This document shows positions 25,222-33,174 of a stretch of DNA of 47,124 bases, piece by piece. A program made the position numbers and the translations under genes. Position 1 is the stretch's first letter. The number at the start of each line of letters is the position of its first letter. Origin of the DNA: an uncultured Paenibacillaceae bacterium (GTDB lineage Bacteria; Bacillota; Bacilli; Paenibacillales; DA-C8); the NCBI GenBank assembly GCA_937957685.1, contig CALGAO010000124.1, forward strand, positions 1 to 47,124, written 5' to 3'. The notes under the pieces were generated by a model. The model did not search any database. It was not told the origin of the DNA and worked only from the letters and a program-made list of their open reading frames with translations.

Positions 25222-25849
25222 AGTGCTGCTGGTCGATGATCATGAGATGGTGCGCATCGGCCTGTCCGCCGTGCTGGGCACCGAGGACGACATCGATCTG
25301 GTGGGCGAGGCGGCGAGCGGTGAGGAGGGCATCCGGCTTGCACAGCAGTACAAACCGGATGTCGTGCTGATGGATCTCGTCATGGAAGGCATGGACGGCA
25401 TCGAGACGACGCGCCGCATCCTGAAGGAGTTGCCGGATTGCAAGGTCATCGTGCTGACGAGCTATATCGATGACGCGAAGATCTATCCGGTGCTTGAAGC
25501 GGGGGCGTTCAGCTATCTGCTGAAAACGTCGCGGGCCAGCGAGATCGCCCAGGCCATCCGCTCGGCGGTCAAGGGACAGCCGGTGCTGGAGGCGCAGGTC
25601 GCGTCGAAGATGATGAACCGCTTCCGCAAGCCTGTCGAACATATGCCGCATGAGGAGTTGACGGAGCGGGAGATGGAGGTGCTGAGGCTGATCGCCAAGG
25701 GCAAGTCCAACCAGGAGGTGGCGGATGAGCTGGTGATCGGCGTGAAGACAGTGAAGTTCCACGTCACCAACATCCTGGCGAAGCTCGGCGTCGAGGACCG
25801 CACCCAGGCGGCGATCTACGCGTTCAAGCACGGGCTGGCGGATGACTGA
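25202..25849 (+). CDS. liaR: LiaR-like response regulator (NarL/LuxR type)
   Basis: A 215-aa regulator with an N-terminal receiver (phospho-acceptor Asp in DVVLMDLVMEG; acidic pair in LLVDDHEM; Thr in VLTSY; Lys in LLKTS) and a C-terminal LuxR helix-turn-helix (LTEREMEVLRLIAKGKSNQEVADEL...VKFHVTNILAKLGVEDRTQA). AAGGGGTGA inside liaS precedes ATG 25202. It likely activates the LiaI-Psp operon immediately upstream. Confidence 0.94.
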   Translation: MNRDKIKVLLVDDHEMVRIGLSAVLGTEDDIDLVGEAASGEEGIRLAQQYKPDVVLMDLVMEGMDGIETTRRILKELPDCKVIVLTSYIDDAKIYPVLEAGAFSYLLKTSRASEIAQAIRSAVKGQPVLEAQVASKMMNRFRKPVEHMPHEELTEREMEVLRLIAKGKSNQEVADELVIGVKTVKFHVTNILAKLGVEDRTQAAIYAFKHGLADD

Positions 25850-25856
25850 GAGAGAG

Positions 25857-25895
25857 CCGTGGGCATCGCATGACCGATGCTCGCGGTTTTTTTTT
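25857..25895 (+). terminator. Rho-independent terminator after liaR
   Basis: CCGTGGGCATCG pairs with CGATGCTCGCGG, followed by nine T (25887-25895). Confidence 0.93.
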
Positions 25896-25918
25896 GCCTC
25901 CAGTCTATTTGATTATAA

Positions 25919-25969
25919 TGTTTCATCAAAAACGCGTTTAGGCAAAATAAAGTTTCCAGTTATGAAACA
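25919..25969. promoter_or_regulatory. Inverted repeats upstream of the RpiR/MurQ operon (putative operator)
   Basis: TGTTTCAT (25919-25926) is inverted as ATGAAACA (25962-25969). A tighter pair GTTTC-N7-GAAAC lies at 25952-25968. ACGCGT also occurs twice nearby (25932, 25975). The site ends 25 bp before the promoter -35 box, a place suited to the adjacent RpiR-type protein. Confidence 0.5.
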
Positions 25970-25993
25970 AAGTTACGCGTATTTCGACAATAA

Positions 25994-26022
25994 TTGACAT
26001 AATGATTCGCGCTGATTAGAAT
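25994..26022 (+). promoter_or_regulatory. Sigma-A promoter of the RpiR-MurQ-ABC operon
   Basis: TTGACA (25994-25999), exactly 17 nt, TAGAAT (26017-26022). Start codon 57 nt further. Confidence 0.85.
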
Positions 26023-26078
26023 TCATTACATACGATAAACGAATAAGTCACACATCGAAATGCGAAGCTGAGGAGCCT

Positions 26079-26942
26079 ATGAAAAGCGTATTGGTGCGAT
26101 TGAGAGAATACCAGAATAAAGCGAGCTCCACGGAAAAGATGATCATCGCATACATCTTGAACAATCCGAAGAAAACCTCCACCATGTCCGTCTATGAGCT
26201 GGCAGAAGCCACGTTCTCTTCCCCGGCTTCGATCATCAGGCTGTGCAAGAAAAACGGTTTCACGGGCTACAAGGATCTCGCCAAGACATTGATCTATGAG
26301 CTTGGAATACGTGAGAACAGCCAGGCCGTCAACAAAGACGAGATCACGCGGGCGGACAAAATCGAGGACATCATCGACAAGGTGACTTACAAGAATATCG
26401 TGACATTGGAAGACACGAAGTCTCTGATCGATCATGAGATCATCGCCAAATGCATCGAGCTGCTGCAGAAAAGCCGGAATATCTGTTTGTTTGGCATGGG
26501 GTCCTCTCTGCTCGTGGCGAAGGACGCGCATCAGAAATTTACCCGGTTAAACAAGAGATGCACGGTGAATGACGACTGGCATATCCAGCTTCTGACGGCC
26601 CGCTATATGTCGGAGGAGGATCTGGGCATCATCATCTCCTACTCCGGAGAGACGATTGAGATGATCGAATGCGCCAAGGCGATGAAGCAATCCGGAGCCA
26701 AGATCATCTCGATCACCAGATATGGCACCACGCCAATCTCGGAATTGTCCGACTATGTCATCTATGTGGCCGCCAACGAAGGCATCATCCGCAGCGGTGC
26801 GATGTCTTCCAGAATATCGCAACTAAATATTATCGACATTCTGTATACCGGGTATGTGAATACCCAATATGAGAAATCGATCGAACAGATATCCAAGACA
26901 CATATCCGGAAGCGGGAACCGAAGGAAGATACCGAGAATTAA
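26079..26942 (+). CDS. RpiR-family regulator with SIS domain (MurR-like)
   Basis: A 287-aa transcription factor. The N-terminal RpiR helix-turn-helix (about 1-80; MSVYELAEATFSSPASIIRLCKKNGFTGYKDLAKTL) is followed by a sugar-phosphate-binding SIS domain (about 125-260; CLFGMGSSLLVAKDAHQKFTRL and IISYSGETIEMIECAKAMKQSGAKIISIT). MurR of E. coli, from the same family, responds to MurNAc-6-phosphate and controls murQ. Adjacency to murQ here suggests the same effector. ATG 26079 follows TGAGGAG. First gene of the operon, so probably autoregulated. Confidence 0.92.
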   Translation: MKSVLVRLREYQNKASSTEKMIIAYILNNPKKTSTMSVYELAEATFSSPASIIRLCKKNGFTGYKDLAKTLIYELGIRENSQAVNKDEITRADKIEDIIDKVTYKNIVTLEDTKSLIDHEIIAKCIELLQKSRNICLFGMGSSLLVAKDAHQKFTRLNKRCTVNDDWHIQLLTARYMSEEDLGIIISYSGETIEMIECAKAMKQSGAKIISITRYGTTPISELSDYVIYVAANEGIIRSGAMSSRISQLNIIDILYTGYVNTQYEKSIEQISKTHIRKREPKEDTEN

Positions 26943-26985
26943 TCCTATTATTCATATGTGCATACTTGCGTAGAAGGAGAATACT

Positions 26986-27903
26986 ATGAATATTCTTAAT
27001 AATCTGACAACAGAGCAAGTGAACAGCAGGACGGTGGATTTGGATGCCATGCCGATCCTCAAGGCTTTGGAAGTGATGAATGATGAGGACTCCAAGGTGA
27101 CAGAGGCGGTAAGAGAGCAATTGCCGAATATCGAGAAAGCGATTGTGGCTGTGATCGAGTCTTTCAGGAAGGGGGGCAGGCTGATCTACATCGGCGCAGG
27201 CACGAGCGGTCGGCTCGGATTGCTGGATGCGGTGGAATGTCCTCCAACCTTCGGAACACCTCCCAGCATGGTGGTCGGGCTGCTCGCAGGCGGAGTAGGC
27301 GCATTCGCGCAAGCGGTCGAGTACGCAGAGGACAGCACGACGCTTGGAGTGGAGGACCTGAGAAGCATCGGCCTGACGGCTGATGACATGGTGATCGGCA
27401 TCGCGGCAAGCGGTCGCACTCCGTATGTGGTAAGCGCTTTAAAGTATGCCTCCGAGCTCGGCTGCAAGACCGCGGCGATCGCTTGTACGAAGCCTTCGCT
27501 GATCGGAGAGGTGGCCGATATCGCGATCGAGGTTGTGGTTGGGCCGGAAGTGCTGACGGGATCCACGCGCCTCAAGGCTGGCACCGCCCAGAAGATGGTG
27601 CTGAACATGATCTCCACCCTGTCGATGGTCGGCATCGGCAAGGTGTACAAGAATCTGATGGTCGATGTCCAGCTCACGAATCAGAAGCTGCGCTCGCGGG
27701 CTGAGAATATTATCATGAGCGCAACCGGCGCAGATCGGGAGACTGCGGACAAGATGCTGCAGGCTGCCAATGGAAGCGTGAAACTGGCGATCGTCATGAT
27801 CCTGCTCGACAAGGATGCTGCTACGGCGTCGAAAATTCTGGATTCCGTAGATGGGCATATACGCAAGGCAATACAGATCCGGGACGGGGAGGTGAGTCAT
27901 TGA
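26986..27903 (+). CDS. murQ: N-acetylmuramic acid 6-phosphate etherase
   Basis: A 305-aa cytosolic SIS-domain lyase that cleaves the lactyl ether of MurNAc-6-phosphate to GlcNAc-6-phosphate and D-lactate in cell-wall recycling. Signature segments are IYIGAGTSGRLGLLDAVECPPTFGTP, the active-site region around VGLLAGG, and GIAASGRTPYVVSALKYA. The length is typical. AGAAGGAGAA precedes ATG 26986. It lies between the regulator and an ABC importer, in place of the PTS permease MurP normally found with it. Confidence 0.96.
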   Translation: MNILNNLTTEQVNSRTVDLDAMPILKALEVMNDEDSKVTEAVREQLPNIEKAIVAVIESFRKGGRLIYIGAGTSGRLGLLDAVECPPTFGTPPSMVVGLLAGGVGAFAQAVEYAEDSTTLGVEDLRSIGLTADDMVIGIAASGRTPYVVSALKYASELGCKTAAIACTKPSLIGEVADIAIEVVVGPEVLTGSTRLKAGTAQKMVLNMISTLSMVGIGKVYKNLMVDVQLTNQKLRSRAENIIMSATGADRETADKMLQAANGSVKLAIVMILLDKDAATASKILDSVDGHIRKAIQIRDGEVSH

Positions 27904-27974
27904 TCAACAAGCCTGCGCCACTCAAGCTGACAACAAACCATATGAAGAGATCACATTCTGCGGGAGGGTCTAAG

Positions 27975-29096
27975 ATGAAGAAAAGATTATTCATGAGTAT
28001 CCTGTTGTGTCTGAGTCTGTTTATCATGCTGGCTGCTTGCTCCGGCAATTCCGATTCATCGGGCAATTCATCCAACAATTCTGCCGGCAATTCATCGAGC
28101 AACCATGAATCCACTTCCAATCAGGGGAGCGAGTCTGGCAACAGCAGTCCCGAGGTCAAGCGAACCGACAAGCTGGTGATTTATACGCCTGCGAGTGAGG
28201 ACCTGATCAATCTGATCATACCGGCATTTGAAGAGCAATACGACGTCAAGGTAGAATTGGTAGCCGCATCGACAGGCGAATTGCTGACTCGCATCAAGAC
28301 GGAGGCTGCGAATCCGATCGCTGACGTCATGTGGGGCGGGTCCCCGTCGCTGATCATGCCGATGAAGGAATACTTCGAGGACTATGTGTCGGTTAACGAC
28401 CAATATGTGCCGGATCAGTTCAAAAACAAGGAAGGCTATGTGACCAGATACAGCATGACGGCACCTGTACTCCTGATCAACACGGAACTGGCTGGCGATA
28501 TCGAAATCAATGGCTACGCAGACCTGTTGAACCCGGCGCTGAAAGGCAAGATTGCACATGGTGACTCCGCTACGTCCAGCTCCTCCTACAACCATCTGGA
28601 AAACATGTTGTTTGCGATGGGCAAGGACAATGATCCATTCTCCGAAGAAGCCTGGGATTTCGTGGCCAGGTTCCTTGAAAATCTTGATGGCAAGATTGCT
28701 TCCAGCTCCGGCAACGTGCATAAAGGGGTAGCAGACGGCGAATATGTGGTGGGTCTGACCTATGAGGAGCCGGCTGTGACTTATCTGCAGAACGGAGCTC
28801 CGGTGAAGGTGGTCTATATGGAAGAAGGTACCATCTTCAAGGAATCCGGCAACTATATCGTCAAGAATGCCAAGAACATGGAAAATGCGAAGCTGTTCTC
28901 CGATTTCCTGCTCAGCGATTATGTACAAGGTCTGCTGGGAACTGAAACAACCAATCGCCCTGTGCGCGCTGACGCCAAACTGGCTGATTACAAGACTCCG
29001 CTTTCGGATATCAAGACCATCGAATACGACGTCGAATGGGGCATTGAAAACAAGGACAAGATCGTCGAGATGTATATGGATCTGCTGACCAGATAG
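27975..29096 (+). CDS. Extracellular binding lipoprotein, ferric/phosphonate/sugar-phosphate (AfuA/PhnS-like) family
   Basis: A 373-aa lipoprotein. Signal peptide and lipobox MLAAC (about residue 22) are followed by a Ser/Asn-rich linker to about 65 and a periplasmic-binding-protein type 2 domain (LVIYTPASEDLINLIIPAFEEQYDVKVELV; ADVMWGGSP; GDSATSSSSYNHL; YMEEGTIFKESGNYIV). Mature sequence lacks the Tyr-Tyr pair used by FbpA to bind iron, so iron is unlikely. Phosphorylated organic ligands are known for relatives (AfuA: sugar phosphates; PhnS: aminoethylphosphonate). ATG 27975 is favoured by GGGAGGG and a proper signal peptide; the longer open frame overlapping the murQ stop is unlikely. A terminator follows. 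Confidence 0.9.
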   Translation: MKKRLFMSILLCLSLFIMLAACSGNSDSSGNSSNNSAGNSSSNHESTSNQGSESGNSSPEVKRTDKLVIYTPASEDLINLIIPAFEEQYDVKVELVAASTGELLTRIKTEAANPIADVMWGGSPSLIMPMKEYFEDYVSVNDQYVPDQFKNKEGYVTRYSMTAPVLLINTELAGDIEINGYADLLNPALKGKIAHGDSATSSSSYNHLENMLFAMGKDNDPFSEEAWDFVARFLENLDGKIASSSGNVHKGVADGEYVVGLTYEEPAVTYLQNGAPVKVVYMEEGTIFKESGNYIVKNAKNMENAKLFSDFLLSDYVQGLLGTETTNRPVRADAKLADYKTPLSDIKTIEYDVEWGIENKDKIVEMYMDLLTR

Positions 29097-29105
29097 TGTT
29101 CATCA

Positions 29106-29136
29106 GGAAGAGGGGAGTGCTTCCTCTTCCTTTTTT
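29106..29136 (+). terminator. Internal terminator between binding protein and ATPase genes
   Basis: GGAAGAGG / CCTCTTCC (29106-29113 / 29123-29130) is followed by six T. Such attenuators after binding-protein genes commonly keep that protein in excess over the membrane complex. Confidence 0.85.
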
Positions 29137-29161
29137 CTTTCGAGAGCAAGGAGGAATAGAA

Positions 29162-30262
29162 ATGAGCGTGTCCATATCGATCAATCAAGTCGTCAAGCGA
29201 TTCGGAGAACGTATGATCATCCCTGGCCTCAGCGTCAAGATTCGCGAGGGTGAGTTCTTCACCCTGCTCGGCTCCTCAGGCTGCGGGAAAACGACCTTGC
29301 TCCGGATGATCGCCGGGTTTAATACAATTGAAGAAGGGACGATCCATTTCAATGATACCATAATCAACAACATCCCTCCCCATAAGCGGAATATCGGGAT
29401 GGTGTTCCAGAACTACGCCATCTTCCCGCATCTCACAACAGCCGAGAACGTCGCCTTTGGCCTGAAGAACCGGAAGATGAATAGGTCGGAGATCGATGCG
29501 AAAGTGATGGAGATGCTGAAGGTGGTCAAGATTGACGATCTGAAGGATCGCTTGCCCAGCAAGATGTCCGGAGGACAGCAGCAGCGGATCGCCCTCGCTC
29601 GCGCGATCGTCATCCAGCCTGATGTGCTTTTGATGGACGAACCTCTCTCCAATCTGGATGCGAAACTGAGATTGGAGATGCGATCGGCGATCAAGGAGAT
29701 CCAGAATCGCTTTAAGATCACAACCGTCTATGTGACGCATGACCAGGAAGAGGCTCTGGCGATCTCCGACAGGATCGCGGTCATGAAGGACGGCATCATC
29801 CAGCAGATCGGTTCGCCGGTGGATATCTATCAGCGTCCATACAACACATTCGTCGCCACCTTCATCGGGCAGTCCAATCTGTTGGATGGCCGGATTGTGC
29901 GAATGGGCGATGAACTCGGGATCGAGCTTGTGAACGGGTATCGTGTGGCTGCTCCTGAACTGAATGCGGATGTGTTTGAAGGTCAGGAGGTCAAGCTGCT
30001 GGTACGTCCGAACCATTTCGAGCTGAACCAGGACATCGGTCTGGAAGGACAAGTCATCGACAGCACCTTCCTGGGCATGCATATTCAATATCGAATTCGT
30101 CTCGTCAACGATCAGACGGTAGAAGTGCTGGATCAGGACATGACCAAAAGCATTGCGCCAAAAGGGGCTCATGTCAAACTGAAGATCAACGCGCAACTGT
30201 GCAATGTGTTTGACAGGAAGACGGAGGTATCGATCGTGAGAGGAGTGACCCGGGGTGAATAA
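29162..30262 (+). CDS. ABC importer ATPase (FbpC/AfuC/PotA-like)
   Basis: A 366-aa ATPase. Walker A is GSSGCGKTT, the Q-loop is FQNYAIFPH, the signature is MSGGQQQR, Walker B is VLLMDEPLSNLD and the H-loop is VTHDQEEA. The roughly 120-residue C-terminal TOBE-type domain (from QSNLLDGRIVRMG) is typical of FbpC/PotA relatives. ATG 29162 has AAGGAGG 8 nt upstream, and lies past the internal terminator. The stop overlaps the permease GTG start by 8 bp. Confidence 0.94.
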   Translation: MSVSISINQVVKRFGERMIIPGLSVKIREGEFFTLLGSSGCGKTTLLRMIAGFNTIEEGTIHFNDTIINNIPPHKRNIGMVFQNYAIFPHLTTAENVAFGLKNRKMNRSEIDAKVMEMLKVVKIDDLKDRLPSKMSGGQQQRIALARAIVIQPDVLLMDEPLSNLDAKLRLEMRSAIKEIQNRFKITTVYVTHDQEEALAISDRIAVMKDGIIQQIGSPVDIYQRPYNTFVATFIGQSNLLDGRIVRMGDELGIELVNGYRVAAPELNADVFEGQEVKLLVRPNHFELNQDIGLEGQVIDSTFLGMHIQYRIRLVNDQTVEVLDQDMTKSIAPKGAHVKLKINAQLCNVFDRKTEVSIVRGVTRGE

Positions 30263-31913
30263 GGGCCACCGAATCAAATGGGACGTATGGCTTGCCATCA
30301 CAATTTGCGCGTTGGCCTTGTTCGCATTGTTCTTCATCTATCCGATCGTGAAGATCTTCGCCAACAGCGTCATTGATCCGGAGACGAAACGGTTTACGTT
30401 GGAAGCGTTCCAAAAATTTTTCTCCCGCAAGTATTATACGTCCACCGTTTGGAACAGCTTGAAGGTAACGACGCTGGTTACGCTGCTTGCGGCCACGCTG
30501 GGGACAGCGATGGCTTATGTGATGCGTTCGATTCGGATTCGCGGCAGGGGTATCCTCGAGATCTTCATCATCATCACCGTTCTGTCACCTCCATTCATCG
30601 GCGCCTACTCCTGGATCCTGCTGCTTGGCCGCAGCGGCGTCGTGACCGAAGTGATCGACAAGCTGTTTGGCATCCAGTTCAACGGCATATACGGATTTTC
30701 GGGGATCTTGCTGGTGCTCACCTTGAAGCTGTTTCCGTTGATCTATCTGTATGTATCCGGGGCCTTGAAGAATATGGACAACTCCCTGAATGAAGCAGCG
30801 GAGAATCTTGGAACCGTCGGCATCAGGAAAATATTCAAAGTAGTCATTCCGCTCATCCTGCCCACGATTTTGGCCGGATCGCTGCTTGTGTTCATGCGGG
30901 CGTTGGCTGACTTCGGCACGCCGATGCTGATCGGTGAAGGATATCGGACACTGCCCGTGCTCATTTACACCTCGTTTATTTCCGAGATGGGCGGAGATGC
31001 GGCGTTTGCCTCCGCGATCAGCGTCATCGTCGTCGTCATAACGACGATCATCTTCCTGTCGCAGAAATATGTGGCCAGCCGCAAGACGATCGAGATGAGC
31101 TCGCTTCGTCCGATGGAGCCGAAACCGGCGAAGGGCTTGAAGAATGTGCTCGCTCATCTGTTCGTGTACCTCATCGTGTTTCTGGCTGCCTTGCCGCAAT
31201 TTGTCGTCATCTATACATCGTTCCTTAAGACAAATGGCCGGATCTTCGTCCAGGGATTCTCGTTTGACAGCTATATAAGCGCATTTTCCAAGATGGGCAG
31301 TTCCATCACCAATACATATCTTTACTCCATCGCCGCGATTCTGATCATCGTTGTGATCGGCACCCTGGTCGCGTATGTGGCTGAGCGCAAGAGAAATGTG
31401 CTGACGGGCACGCTCGATACGCTCACGATGATTCCGTATATCATTCCCGGTTCGGTGCTGGGGATTGCCTTGCTCACGGCGTTTAACCAGAGACCGCTTC
31501 TGCTCAGCGGAACCGCTTTCATCATCATCGCCGTGTTCGTGATCAGGCGTTTGCCGTATACGATCCGATCCAGCGCCGCGATCCTTCACCAGATCAGTCC
31601 CAGCGTCGAAGAGGCTGCCCAGAGTTTGGGTGCCACTCCGCTCAAGACATTTCGCAAGGTGACGCTACCGATGATGGTGCCGGGGGTCATGTCCGGAGCG
31701 TTGATGAGTTGGATGTCCGTCATCAGTGAATTAAGCGCTTCGATCATCCTGTATGTTGGCACCACCAAAACGCTGACCATCTCCATCTATACGGAGGTCA
31801 TCCGCGGCAACTATGGCGTGGCTGCAGCGCTTGCCACGATCCTGACGGCGACGACAGTCATCGCGCTTCTGATCTTCTTCAAGCTGACAGGCAGGAAGGA
31901 AATCGATATGTAA
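30255..31913 (+). CDS. Fused two-domain ABC permease (FbpB/AfuB-like)
   Basis: A 552-aa membrane protein with two permease domains in one chain. Domain 1 (about 1-275) carries the EAA loop NEAAENLGTVGIRKIFKVVIPLILPTILAG. Domain 2 (about 295-552) carries EEAAQSLGATPLKTFRKVTLPMMVPGVMSG. Each domain has about six membrane segments. The fused form is usual for Fbp/Afu/Phn-type importers, whereas CUT1 sugar importers use two proteins. GTG 30255 follows AGGAGTGACC and overlaps the ATPase stop, so the two are coupled. Last gene of the operon, followed by a hairpin. Confidence 0.94.
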   Translation: MNKGHRIKWDVWLAITICALALFALFFIYPIVKIFANSVIDPETKRFTLEAFQKFFSRKYYTSTVWNSLKVTTLVTLLAATLGTAMAYVMRSIRIRGRGILEIFIIITVLSPPFIGAYSWILLLGRSGVVTEVIDKLFGIQFNGIYGFSGILLVLTLKLFPLIYLYVSGALKNMDNSLNEAAENLGTVGIRKIFKVVIPLILPTILAGSLLVFMRALADFGTPMLIGEGYRTLPVLIYTSFISEMGGDAAFASAISVIVVVITTIIFLSQKYVASRKTIEMSSLRPMEPKPAKGLKNVLAHLFVYLIVFLAALPQFVVIYTSFLKTNGRIFVQGFSFDSYISAFSKMGSSITNTYLYSIAAILIIVVIGTLVAYVAERKRNVLTGTLDTLTMIPYIIPGSVLGIALLTAFNQRPLLLSGTAFIIIAVFVIRRLPYTIRSSAAILHQISPSVEEAAQSLGATPLKTFRKVTLPMMVPGVMSGALMSWMSVISELSASIILYVGTTKTLTISIYTEVIRGNYGVAAALATILTATTVIALLIFFKLTGRKEIDM

Positions 31914-31979
31914 CAGGTCATGGCGGGTGTCAACAAGCCTGATCAGATGAAATAGAGAAACAGAATAGAGTGAACGAAG

Positions 31980-32014
31980 AAGAGTCTGCGTCTGGCGCAG
32001 GCTCTTGTTCTATT
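31980..32014 (+). terminator. Terminator after the MurQ-linked ABC importer
   Basis: AAGAGTCTGCG pairs with CGCAGGCTCTT (one G-T pair; 31980-31990 / 31996-32006). GTTCTATT follows. The outer AATAG/CTATT arms lengthen it. Confidence 0.75.
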
Positions 32015-32050
32015 GAATGGGATCTCAGCCACCACACGCAGATGCAAAGC

Positions 32051-32269
32051 TCAATCGTCGTCCTGGAACTTGTCGTTGAACTTGTATCCGACCCCGCGAA
32101 TCGTCTGGATATATCTCGGCTTGGCGGGATTCTTCTCCAGTTTCTTGCGCAGATTGTAGATGTGCACCATGACGGTGTGCGTATCCCCGATATGTGCGTC
32201 ATCCCACAGCATGGCGAACAGCTGATCGTTCTTGTAGACGCGGTTCGGATTCTTACGAGCATCTGACAT
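32051..32269 (-). pseudogene. Remnant of an OmpR-type response regulator (DNA-binding domain only)
   Basis: The minus strand encodes 72 residues matching the C-terminal winged helix of an OmpR/PhoB regulator (NPNRVYKNDQLFAMLWDDAH ... HTVMVHIYNLRKKLEKNP ... YIQTIRGVGYKF). The receiver domain and the first part of the winged helix are missing. Homology ends at about 32255-32265, where the opposite strand begins to resemble a GNAT protein. The open frame starts with ATG 32269 but is probably not a working gene. The rest of the regulator is not in the window. Confidence 0.75.
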
Positions 32270-33096
32270 TTCCCTCGCTGCGCGCGGCCATTCGCGTGAA
32301 GCTGAAGGACGATGCGGTCTTCGCGGTCGGAGCGGAGGAAGCGGGCAACCCGGCCGCCCTGGCCGTGGTCGAGTGGCGGAGCGGCGTGGAGCGGGCGATC
32401 GTGCACAGCCTGTTCGTCGCAGCGCCGTATCGGCGCCGCGGCCTGGCGTCGGGTCTCATGTACATGATCCGCGAGATGTGCGGTCAGCGCTCCATTCACC
32501 GGCTTCAGCTGGTCTATTACAGCGGCAAGCCGGGAACCGCAGCGCTCGAGTCATGGCTCATGAAGCAAGGCTGGACGGCGCCTCGCACCGAGGCGGTCGT
32601 CTATCATATCGATCGTCGCATCGGGGAAGCCCCCTGGCTGCGGGAGCGAGCGCTGCCGACGGGTGTCCGCCTCATCCGCTGGACGGACATTCCGGAGGAG
32701 GAGCATCGCAGGTTGGCCGCAGGTGCGCTTCGGCAGGTTCCGGATTTCCTGTCTCCGTACAAGACGTTCGCCGCCCTCGAGCCGATGAACAGTCTCGGTC
32801 TGATGGCCGAATCAGGGATCGTCGGCTGGTCGATCGCCTATCGTTTGCGGCAGGATACCATCCTGTATGATGCGATCTATGTTCATCCCGATTATCAGCA
32901 CACCGGTCTGGCGATTGCGCTGCTGGCCAGGGGCATCTCCCTGCATCTCGAGCATGTGGATCGCATCCCTTGCGGCATGTGCGTGGTCAATCGATCCACA
33001 CCGGGCATGTTCCGGCTGGCAGCCAGGTGGCTGGCGCCCTATGCGGCCAGGATGAGCGACAAGCGGCGCTGTGAGCTGCATCTGCGGGATGGATGA
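32194..33096 (+). CDS. Tandem-GNAT acyltransferase-like protein, rearranged 5' end
   Basis: The frame is open from GTG 32194, but recognisable protein begins at about YEHLTFPSLRAA (near 32250). The first 19 or so residues are read from the antisense of the response-regulator remnant. Two GNAT-like halves follow. The first has VHSLFVAAPYRRRGLASGLMYMI (acyl-CoA loop R-R-R-G-L-A). The second, C-terminal half has LYDAIYVHPDYQHTGLAIALLARGI. GNAT enzymes move an acyl group from CoA or a carrier protein to an amine. No ribosome binding site is evident, so a deletion probably removed the native start and promoter. The stop is 78 bp before the ketosynthase gene, the same orientation and likely one operon. 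Confidence 0.75.
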   Translation: MRHPTAWRTADRSCRRGSDSYEHLTFPSLRAAIRVKLKDDAVFAVGAEEAGNPAALAVVEWRSGVERAIVHSLFVAAPYRRRGLASGLMYMIREMCGQRSIHRLQLVYYSGKPGTAALESWLMKQGWTAPRTEAVVYHIDRRIGEAPWLRERALPTGVRLIRWTDIPEEEHRRLAAGALRQVPDFLSPYKTFAALEPMNSLGLMAESGIVGWSIAYRLRQDTILYDAIYVHPDYQHTGLAIALLARGISLHLEHVDRIPCGMCVVNRSTPGMFRLAARWLAPYAARMSDKRRCELHLRDG

Positions 33097-33174
33097 CAGT
33101 TGGGCCAACCTGCAGGGACCGGTCTGTCTCAGGCGGTGGCACAGTGGATGAAGAGGAACGATGGAGGGATGAGG

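Noticed and set aside
27900..27974. An earlier start for the binding lipoprotein overlapping murQ by ATGA-like sequence
   Set aside because: The added 25 residues would precede the signal peptide. The start at 27975 has a better ribosome binding site and gives a normal lipoprotein N-terminus.
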